Shown one piece after another: positions 17,088 to 23,272 of a DNA stretch of 64,000 nucleotides. The position numbers and the translations under genes are program-made. The notes beneath the pieces were generated by a model. That model was given only the letters and a program-made list of their open reading frames with translations. It was not told the DNA's origin and did not search any database. Position 1 is the first letter of the stretch; every line of letters starts with the position of its first letter. Source of the DNA: VXYL01 sp965243095 (lineage in GTDB: Bacteria; Pseudomonadota; Gammaproteobacteria; Pseudomonadales; Azotimanducaceae); NCBI GenBank assembly GCA_965243095.1, contig OZ251530.1:992001-1056000 (forward strand). The letters are read 5' to 3'.

Positions 17088-17405
17088 CTAGACGAACACC
17101 CCGAAGCGGCGGGCGGCGAGGATTGGGGATTGCGGGGCGCGGGCGTGGGAACCGCCGTCGATGCGGCAGGCCGTGGCGGTGGTTTCCGCGGTGGCGTCCT
17201 TGACGCGGCCTTGGGGGACGATGACCTTGCCGTCCTCGTAGCCGCCGAAGCACATCCTCGCCGGCACATTCCCGTCCGACGCGGCGCCAATCTCCGCATC
17301 AACGCTGGCGGTTTCGTCCTGCGACGGAGGGGCCTCTTCGGCGGCCGAAAAAACGGCGCAGCAGAGGGCGGCAAGGACAGCCAAAAGGGTGGAAAAACCA
17401 CGCAT
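17088..17405 (-). CDS. Small exported protein, unknown function
   Basis: From the ATG at 17405 a 105-residue product begins MRGFSTLLAVLAALCCAVFSAAEEAPP, a clear signal peptide with cleavage after SAA. The mature 80 residues include MCFGGYEDGKVIVPQGRVKD and four or so cysteines in all. A longer frame to 17465 adds a non-native stretch. It lies upstream of the TolC-family gene on the same strand with a 145-base gap. I recognise no family. Confidence 0.6.
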   Translation of the reverse strand: MRGFSTLLAVLAALCCAVFSAAEEAPPSQDETASVDAEIGAASDGNVPARMCFGGYEDGKVIVPQGRVKDATAETTATACRIDGGSHARAPQSPILAARRFGVFV

Positions 17406-17492
17406 GGACAGCCACCGTAGTCGCCGAATGTGACAGTCGTATGACAGTGGCGGGCCGTGTTTCAACAGGGCTGCCGGTCGTGCTGTCGGCGT

Positions 17493-17564
17493 GAAGGGAT
17501 TTTTGTTCCTATAGGGGGTTGCAATTCGTTTGGGATGAATTATCCTACGGCGTCAAATCCCTTC
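17493..17564. promoter_or_regulatory. Putative promoter of the small lipoprotein between 10-bp inverted arms
   Basis: TTGCAA at 17519-17524 and TATCCT at 17541-17546 are 16 bases apart, a reasonable sigma-70 pair reading right. The arms GAAGGGATTT (17493-17502) and AAATCCCTTC (17555-17564) are perfect inverted repeats that enclose it, so a bound repressor or a looped structure is possible. The ribosome site GAGGAGAGA follows at 17571-17579. Confidence 0.5.
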
Positions 17565-17584
17565 CGGGCTTGAGGAGAGAGATC

Positions 17585-17854
17585 ATGGCAAGGGCAATCA
17601 AAGTGTTGGCCGCCGCGCTCGCTTTGGCGTTCGCGTACGGCTGCCAAACCACCCAAGGCGCGGGCGAGCGCGTGAGTCCCACGCACCGCTGGATCCTGCC
17701 GGGCCACGCCACGCAAGCGCGCTACAACCTGCACCACACCAAGTGCGTGGAGGAAGCGGGCGTGAACCCCCAGCACATCCGCCGCGCCGACCCCGCGTTC
17801 GAGCAGTACGAGCAGTGCATGATGGCCAAGGGCTACACCTTGGCGACGTACTGA
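17585..17854 (+). CDS. Small lipoprotein
   Basis: The 89-residue product starts MARAIKVLAAALALAFAYGC, with a lipobox ending in the cysteine at about residue 20, so it should be lipidated and anchored in the envelope. The remainder has paired cysteines (TKCVEEAGV and EQCMMAKGY), a pattern common in small gammaproteobacterial lipoproteins of unknown function. The ATG at 17585 follows GAGGAGAGA at good distance. It is a single gene with its own promoter and a hairpin after the stop. Confidence 0.8.
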   Translation: MARAIKVLAAALALAFAYGCQTTQGAGERVSPTHRWILPGHATQARYNLHHTKCVEEAGVNPQHIRRADPAFEQYEQCMMAKGYTLATY

Positions 17855-17875
17855 CCGTTCCTTACCAGCGGCACT

Positions 17876-17908
17876 GCCGGGGTAGGGGTTTCGCCGCCGC
17901 GCCCCGGC
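17876..17908. terminator. Hairpin between convergent genes
   Basis: GCCGGGG (17876-17882) and CCCCGGC (17902-17908) form a 7-bp stem with a 19-base loop between the lipoprotein gene and the oppositely directed deaminase gene. It could stop transcription from both sides, although there is no clear T-run. Confidence 0.4.
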
Positions 17909-17922
17909 ACACTTGCCGCCAA

Positions 17923-18891
17923 TCAAGCCTGCGGAGGCACCCCGTAGGTCTTGCCTTCTTCCCAGCCCGACCACCAGTTCTCGAAGCGCCGCAATTGCGC
18001 CGCCGCGTGGTTGGCTTGCGCCGCGCTCAGCACATCGTCCGCAAGCAGGGGGTGGGCGTAGGCGCTGTCGCCGCGCAGCACGAGCAAGTGCTTGAAATAG
18101 AGCACCAGATCCGCGCCGGTGTCGAGCCGGGACAGGGGCAGCAACGCCGCATCCAGTTCGCACGCGAGGCGATAGGCCGTTTGATCGCCGCCAGCCGCCA
18201 GCGCCGCCAGGCGGGCCAGCGCTAGCGATTCCCCCGGCAGGACGTTGCCAATCCCCGTGATCCAGCCGGCCGCGTTGCAGTGGACGTAGCCATGCACAAC
18301 CTGCGTGTCCACGCCCACCAGCAACGCCAACTCGTCGCTGGCGGAGGTGATGTGCTCGGCGGCGTAGGTGAGGGCGTCACCGCCGCCGAACTCCTTGTAG
18401 CCGACCAAGTTCGGGTATTCCCCGCGCAGTTGGAAGAACAGCTCCGCCCGCGTCTCGAAACCGTAGTACGGGCTGTTGTAGATGACGGCGGGAACGTCCC
18501 CGGCGGCTTTCAGGATGTTGGCGAAGTGGTTGCGTTGCGCGGCGCTGGAGGTGCCACGGGACAACACGCGGGGAATGACCATCAGGCCTTGAGCGCCGAT
18601 CTCCCGGGCGTGGGCGGCGTAGGCGACAGCCTCGGCAGGGTTGGCCGACCCGGTGCCCACCACCACCGGAACGCCGGCGGCCACCAGGCGCTCCGTTCCC
18701 TCCATCCGCTGCGCACGGGACAGCAACGGCCACTCGCCCATCGAACCGCAGTACACCACCGCGGACATCCCTTGGCCGAGCAGCGAGTGGGCTTTCTCGA
18801 CCAGCAGATCGAAATCCGGGGCACCGGCGGCGTCGCAGGGCGTCATCAGCGCCGGGATGCAGCCCTGAAAGATGTTGCGGCTCACGATCAC
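17923..18891 (-). CDS. DapA-family lyase, likely pyrroline-4-hydroxy-2-carboxylate deaminase
   Basis: The 322-residue product is a class I aldolase-fold enzyme of the DapA family. The Schiff-base lysine is in VGYKEFGG (K166) and the proton-relay tyrosine in VIYNSPYYG (Y138). The substrate loop reads CGSMGEWPLL, as I recall for hydroxyproline-pathway deaminases rather than DapA itself. The reaction would turn pyrroline-4-hydroxy-2-carboxylate into 2-oxoglutarate semialdehyde and ammonia. It is divergent from a D-amino-acid dehydrogenase and a proline-racemase-type epimerase, the other two steps of that route. The GTG at 18891 (or one at 18885) follows a strong AGGAGG site. Lysine biosynthesis DapA is the alternative, but context argues against it. 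Confidence 0.82.
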   Translation of the reverse strand: MIVSRNIFQGCIPALMTPCDAAGAPDFDLLVEKAHSLLGQGMSAVVYCGSMGEWPLLSRAQRMEGTERLVAAGVPVVVGTGSANPAEAVAYAAHAREIGAQGLMVIPRVLSRGTSSAAQRNHFANILKAAGDVPAVIYNSPYYGFETRAELFFQLRGEYPNLVGYKEFGGGDALTYAAEHITSASDELALLVGVDTQVVHGYVHCNAAGWITGIGNVLPGESLALARLAALAAGGDQTAYRLACELDAALLPLSRLDTGADLVLYFKHLLVLRGDSAYAHPLLADDVLSAAQANHAAAQLRRFENWWSGWEEGKTYGVPPQA

Positions 18892-19035
18892 GTTCCTCCT
18901 CTCTCCTATGTTCCGCGCCGAACGTCATACAACCCTCGGCCCATTCGCGGTTGCTTGCATTCGCCGAGTGGCGAATACTGCCACCGTACCAACAACCGGT
19001 AGCCGGCAGGTGGGCGGCGCAGCCAGCCCGAAGGA

Positions 19036-20361
19036 ATGCTTGTGGTCGAATCCACCAACCACGCGGCCGGCGCTGCCGCTGGCATCGACGATTCGCAAGC
19101 GCCAACGCCGTTTCCCGCCGACGCAGACGTGGTGGTGGTGGGCGCCGGCGCCATCGGCCTCGCCATAGCCTACGAGCTAGCGGGCCGGGGATTGGCACCC
19201 GTTGTCGTGGAGCAAAGCAAGCCGGGCGTGGGCACGTCTTGGGGAAACGCCGGCTGCATCGTTCCCAGCCATGCGATTCCGCTGGCCGAACCCGGGATGT
19301 TCACCACCGCCATGCGCTCCATCTTGAGCGGCAAAGGGCCGGTGACCCTGCGGCCGGTGCCAAATCCGCACCTGCTGCGGTGGATCGTTCTTTTCCTGCG
19401 CCACTGCCGGCCGCAAGCGGTGGAGGCTGCCGCGCCGGTGCTGGCCGCCCTCGGCCGGTTGAGCGCCCGGCTTCATCGGGAGTGGCAGGCCGAGGAGCGC
19501 ATCGACTGCGCGTACGCGGCGGAGGGCCTGCTGCATGTGTTTGGGGATTCGCGGGCGTTCGCCAAGGCCCGCCACCATGCGCAGTGGGAAGCCACGTTCG
19601 GCGTTTCCTCGCAGGTTGTGGATGGCGACGAAGCGCGGGCGCTGGAACCGGCGTTGAACGACTCGGTGGTCGGCGGGGTGTTCTACCCGGACGACGCCGG
19701 GCTCGATCCGGGCCGGTTTCTATCGGGCTTGGCGGCCGCCGCCATCCGCCGCGGCGCCCGGCTTTTCTACGAGACCGAGGTGCAAGACGCGCAAACCGCC
19801 AGCGGAGAGGTGCGTGCGGTGGTCACCTCCCGCGGCGTGATTCGGACGCGGGAGCTGGTTGTTGCCGCCGGGGCCGCGACACCGCGCATGGCCAAGGCGT
19901 TCGGCCAACGGCTGCCCATCGAAGCCGCCAAGGGCTACAGCATCACTATGCAGCGGCCAGCGCACGGCCCACGACGCAGAATGTTGCTGGGCGAAAAGTA
20001 CGTGGCCGTGTCGCCGATGGGCGACAAGCTCCGCCTCAGCGGTTGGCTTGAGCTCGGCCGCCGCGATGCCCGCCTACCGGCTTCGCGTTTGGCGCGGGTG
20101 GAGAGAAACGCCCGTTCGCGCCTACACTTGGACGCGAAACTGCAAGTGACATCCCGCTGGGCGGGATTTCGCCCGGTCACGCCGGACGGCGTGCCGATCA
20201 TCGGCAGGGCACCCGGCTGGCGCAACCTCACCTACGCCGCCGGCCACGCGATGCTGGGCATAACCTTGGCACCCGCGACCGGGCGCTTGGTCGCGCAGTT
20301 GCTGAGCGGAGAAGAGACGCCAGTGGACATAAGCCGCTGTTCGCCAGAGAGGTTCTTGTGA
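19036..20361 (+). CDS. FAD-dependent D-amino-acid dehydrogenase, likely D-hydroxyproline dehydrogenase
   Basis: The 441-residue product has an N-terminal FAD-binding motif VVVVGAGAIGLAIAYELA (glycines near residues 36-41) and the DAO-type fold through to the C-terminal WAGFRPVTPDGVPIIGRAP and GHAMLGITLAPATGRLV, the DadA pattern. It would oxidise cis-4-hydroxy-D-proline to the pyrroline. About 27 residues before the FAD motif are extra and could be trimmed. It is divergent from the deaminase gene with 144 bases between, and overlaps the epimerase gene by four bases (GTGA), so the two are co-translated. D-proline or other D-amino acids are alternative substrates. Confidence 0.85.
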   Translation: MLVVESTNHAAGAAAGIDDSQAPTPFPADADVVVVGAGAIGLAIAYELAGRGLAPVVVEQSKPGVGTSWGNAGCIVPSHAIPLAEPGMFTTAMRSILSGKGPVTLRPVPNPHLLRWIVLFLRHCRPQAVEAAAPVLAALGRLSARLHREWQAEERIDCAYAAEGLLHVFGDSRAFAKARHHAQWEATFGVSSQVVDGDEARALEPALNDSVVGGVFYPDDAGLDPGRFLSGLAAAAIRRGARLFYETEVQDAQTASGEVRAVVTSRGVIRTRELVVAAGAATPRMAKAFGQRLPIEAAKGYSITMQRPAHGPRRRMLLGEKYVAVSPMGDKLRLSGWLELGRRDARLPASRLARVERNARSRLHLDAKLQVTSRWAGFRPVTPDGVPIIGRAPGWRNLTYAAGHAMLGITLAPATGRLVAQLLSGEETPVDISRCSPERFL

Positions 20362-21308
20362 GCCGGCCAGCATCGTTTGGGCTTTGCCGAATGTCGGCAA
20401 TCGACTCCCACACCGGCGGGATGCCCACGCGGGTTGTCCTCGACGGTTTCCCACAATTGCGCGGCAACACCGTCGCCGAACGCCGCGACGACCTGCGCCG
20501 CCGCTTCGACCATCTCGCCAAAGCAGTCGTGGCACCGCCCCGGGGCAACGATGCGCTGGTGGCCGCCTTGCTGGTGCCGCCGGATTCGCCAAAGGCAGCC
20601 ACCGGCGTGATCTTCTTCGACCAAGCCGGCCCGCTGGGCATGTGCGGCCACGGCATGATCGGCTTGGTACACACCCTCCGCGCCTTGGGGAAAGTCGGCG
20701 ACGGCCACCACCACTTGGACACCCCGGTTGGCCGCGTCGATGTCGAATGTCGCCCGGACGGGCGAATCGCCATCGCCAACGTCCCAAGCCGCCGCTTAGT
20801 GCCTGATGTGGTTTTGCAGGTGGAAGGAATCGGCGAGATCACCGCCGACGTGGCGTTCGGCGGCAACCACTTCCTGCTGCTGAAAAGCCCGCCCATCGAT
20901 CTCGCCCGCCCCTCGGAAGACCTGCTCGCCATAGCCAAAGCCGCTCTAGCCGCCGCCCACCAAGCCGGCCACACCGAAGTGGACCATGTGGAGATGCACG
21001 GCCCGCCGACATTGCCCGGCGCCAGCGCCCGCAACTTCACCCTCTGCCCCAGCGGCGCCTACGACCGCTCCCCGTGCGGCACCGGCACCAGCGCCAAAGT
21101 CGCCTGCCTCGCCGCCGAGGGCAAGCTGGCACCAAGCGAACCGTGGGTGCAGGAGTCCATCACCGGCTCGACGTTCACCGTTTCCTACGAGTGGATCGAC
21201 CGCGACCGGGGGTTGATAGCCCCGCTGGTGGTTGGGGATGCCGAGCTAACCGCTGAATGTGAGCTGCTGTTCCCACCGGGTGATCTGGAACCGCGACAGG
21301 CTTCTTGA
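20358..21308 (+). CDS. Proline racemase family, likely 4-hydroxyproline 2-epimerase
   Basis: The 316-residue product carries both catalytic cysteines of the racemase family, in GMCGHGM (C96) and SPCGTGTS (C240). Two cysteines point to an epimerase or racemase. The related trans-3-hydroxyproline dehydratases have threonine at the first. The opening IDSHTGGMPTRVV is typical. The step is trans-4-hydroxy-L-proline to cis-4-hydroxy-D-proline, feeding the dehydrogenase just upstream. I keep the GTG at 20358, which overlaps the previous stop. An ATG at 20391 would match the family start better. No transporter or semialdehyde dehydrogenase is nearby, so the pathway must be completed elsewhere. Confidence 0.87.
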   Translation: MSRPASFGLCRMSAIDSHTGGMPTRVVLDGFPQLRGNTVAERRDDLRRRFDHLAKAVVAPPRGNDALVAALLVPPDSPKAATGVIFFDQAGPLGMCGHGMIGLVHTLRALGKVGDGHHHLDTPVGRVDVECRPDGRIAIANVPSRRLVPDVVLQVEGIGEITADVAFGGNHFLLLKSPPIDLARPSEDLLAIAKAALAAAHQAGHTEVDHVEMHGPPTLPGASARNFTLCPSGAYDRSPCGTGTSAKVACLAAEGKLAPSEPWVQESITGSTFTVSYEWIDRDRGLIAPLVVGDAELTAECELLFPPGDLEPRQAS

Positions 21309-21399
21309 GCCGTACCGACCTTCATCTGCGACATGTCCGGCTGCACACCGACGCCCGCGGAGTTCATGAAATCCTAAACGCTGTACGCGAAACCGACAC

Positions 21400-21415
21400 C
21401 GAAAACCCTTCGGCA
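21400..21415. repeat. Left 16-bp target duplication of the ISNCY-like element
   Basis: CGAAAACCCTTCGGCA here is repeated exactly at 23011-23026 on the other side of the element. The intact target contains a small hairpin (CCGAA...TTCGG, 21399-21413) about 90 bases after the epimerase gene, possibly that operon's terminator. Confidence 0.85.
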
Positions 21416-23010
21416 TGTCAACGCAAAGCAGAAATGTCCCCTTTTGTGCAAAGCAGAAATGTCCCCTTCCACCTCCCCGGCCCTAGCCTCGGAACCGCCC
21501 GCCGGCGCCGCGCGAGGCGGTTCCCCGAACGAGCCGAGTAGCGTTTTCCACGGTCTTTCCACGGACGCGATCCCCCGGACCTCAAAAGCGGCGGTGGGAA
21601 GACGGTGGAAAACGCGGAGCGCGTCCGGAGACCCGCCGCCCGGCTCACGCCGCCTCCCGCCCGGTCGCCTTGAACGGCCGCCGCCAAGGATGATCCGGCG
21701 CCGGCTTCCAGTCCGGCCGCGCCGCCTGCTTCGCCTTGGCCGCGTCCACCCGCTCGCGGACGTCCTTCTCGTCCGCCACCGGAACCGCCGCCTCGCCCTC
21801 CGCCAGCACGCGGAACGACAGCCGCCGGCCGCCGAGCAGCACCGCCACCGAGCCGTCGTATCCCTTGCACACCGTCACCGCCGCGCCGCGAAGGCGGTAG
21901 CCCTTCCCCTCGCCCGTCAGCTGGTGCTCGCGCCGCTCGAACCGGAACGTCAGGTTCCTCGACAGCTTGCGGACGTGGTGCTCGCTCAGGATCAGCGCCA
22001 ACTCGTCCGCGTCGTGGAGCACCGGCCGGTGCGCGTCCTCCGCCTCCCGCGGCGCCACCGCGAAGCGCCGGTTGTGCTCCGCCACGAACTCCGGCAGATA
22101 CGCGTTCGCCGCCTCCATGCCGTCGACGCCGCGCAGCCGCAGCTCCTTCACCAGCCGATCCTGCAGCGTCAGGTTCGCACGCTCCACCCGCCCCTTCGCC
22201 TGCGGCGTGCCGGCGTGGATCGGCTCGATGTCCAACGTCAGCAGCGCCCGCGTGAACTGCGTCGGCGCGTCCTCGCCGCCCTGCCGGTTCACGCGGAACA
22301 CGCTGTAGCGGTCCGAGTACAGCGCCACCGGCCGGCCGTGCTCGGCGAGGTGCCCGCGCAGCGTCTCCATGTACGCCTCCGTCGTCTCCGCCGCCACGAA
22401 CCGCAGCGCCAGCAACCGGCTCGTGGCGTCGTCGATGAACACGATCAAGGTGCAACGCGGCCCGCGCCCCTCGAACCAGTCGCGCGGCGAACCGTCCACC
22501 TGCACCAGCTCGCCCACCCGCGCCCGCCGCGGCCGGCTCTGGTGGACGCGCGCCTTCCGGCGGCCCTTCGGCCGCCACAGCCCCGCCTCCGACATCCACT
22601 TCCGCAGCGTCTCCCGCGACACCGCCAACCCGTGCTCCTCCGCCAGCTTCTCCGCCGCGAACGTCGGCCCGAAGTCCGGGTAGCGCTCCCGAACCAGCGA
22701 CAGCACCGCGCGCCGCACGGCCTCGTCCAAGGCGTTGTTCGGCCGCCGGCCCCGGTGCCCCGACGCCATCCCCGCCGCCCCGCGCTCCCGGTGCCGCTTC
22801 GCCAGCCGCTTCACCTGCCGCACGCCCAGCCCCAGCCGAGCCGCCGCCTCGCGCTGCGTCAGCCGCTTCTCGACCACCGCCAGCACCACCGCCGCCCTGT
22901 CCACCTCCGCCATCGTCATCGTCCCTTCCTGCAATTCCCACCTCCGGGAAGCCGCCAAAAGGGGACACTTTAGAATTGCAGAAAGGGGACATTACGGCTT
23001 TGCGCTAACA
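21416..23010. mobile_element. Insertion sequence of the ISNCY (IS1202-like) type, 1,595 bp
   Basis: Ends are inverted: starting TGTCAACGCAAAGC at left and, read inward from the right, TGTTAGCGCAAAGC. The first 29 bases match at 25 positions. Inside each end a second TGTCCCCTT unit follows, as if the transposase binds twice. The element holds one transposase gene on the minus strand and is bounded by 16-bp direct repeats, long for an insertion sequence but in keeping with the long duplications I recall for IS1202. It appears intact. Confidence 0.88.
21645..22919 (-). CDS. DDE transposase of an ISNCY/IS1202-type element
   Basis: The 424-residue product has an N-terminal helix-turn-helix (LTQREAAARLGLGVRQVKRL), a second DNA-binding part, and an integrase-like core. 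The three acidic residues are visible in ELVQVDGSP, VFIDDATS and KGRVERAN. The C-terminal beta domain (GKGYRLRGAAVTVCKGYDG) fits this group. I use the ATG at 22919, preceded by GCAGGAAGGGACG. A longer frame to 22958 lacks support. The gene fills the element and has no frameshift, so it should be active. Confidence 0.9.
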   Translation of the reverse strand: MTMAEVDRAAVVLAVVEKRLTQREAAARLGLGVRQVKRLAKRHRERGAAGMASGHRGRRPNNALDEAVRRAVLSLVRERYPDFGPTFAAEKLAEEHGLAVSRETLRKWMSEAGLWRPKGRRKARVHQSRPRRARVGELVQVDGSPRDWFEGRGPRCTLIVFIDDATSRLLALRFVAAETTEAYMETLRGHLAEHGRPVALYSDRYSVFRVNRQGGEDAPTQFTRALLTLDIEPIHAGTPQAKGRVERANLTLQDRLVKELRLRGVDGMEAANAYLPEFVAEHNRRFAVAPREAEDAHRPVLHDADELALILSEHHVRKLSRNLTFRFERREHQLTGEGKGYRLRGAAVTVCKGYDGSVAVLLGGRRLSFRVLAEGEAAVPVADEKDVRERVDAAKAKQAARPDWKPAPDHPWRRPFKATGREAA

Positions 23011-23026
23011 CGAAAACCCTTCGGCA
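23011..23026. repeat. Right 16-bp target duplication of the ISNCY-like element
   Basis: Exact copy of 21400-21415. It marks the right edge of the element and the start of the next transcription unit's upstream region. Confidence 0.85.
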
Positions 23027-23070
23027 GCCGATCTCTTCCACAACCCTTTGATTCCACAGGCAAAAAAGCC

Positions 23071-23100
23071 TTGCAAGGGCGCGGGTAAGGCTGCGACAAT
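23071..23100 (+). promoter_or_regulatory. Putative sigma-70 promoter for the folded leader
   Basis: TTGCAA (23071-23076) and GACAAT (23095-23100) are separated by 18 bases. A start six to eight bases on would place the RNA 5' end within a base or two of the first paired base of the structure at 23105. Confidence 0.5.
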
Positions 23101-23104
23101 GAGG

Positions 23105-23216
23105 GTGCTTGTCTTTGACCAATGCCCGGCACTCGGCCGGGTCGCCCGCCGAATAAGGGGCGTTTCGGTGCCCGGAATAGGCGGGTATCCGTCCTTCATT
23201 GGTTGGAGACAAGCAC
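23105..23216 (+). ncRNA. Candidate structured RNA or leader: three-way junction with a 20-bp closing stem
   Basis: Read as plus-strand RNA, 23105-23124 pairs with 23197-23216 along 20 consecutive positions, including three adjacent G-U wobbles that would be A-C mismatches on the other strand. Inside, CCCGGC (23125-23130) pairs with GCCGGG (23136-23141) around a 5-base loop. CCCGCC (23145-23150) pairs with GGCGGG (23180-23185). That last stem encloses a hairpin 23158-23173 capped by UUCG, with GAAUA on both sides of the internal loop. The promoter at 23071-23100 would start transcription at its foot. It precedes the secreted-protein gene at 23273 and may be its leader. I match it to no RNA family I know. 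Confidence 0.6.
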
Positions 23217-23272
23217 GGCCCGGCATCTTTCGGAGTGTCGGGGTAGCTTGGTAAACGACCTTGGGGTTGACC

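Noticed and set aside
23105..23216. A retron or integron attC explanation for the folded sequence
   Set aside because: No reverse transcriptase or integrase is nearby, and the wobble pairs favour RNA rather than folded single-stranded DNA.
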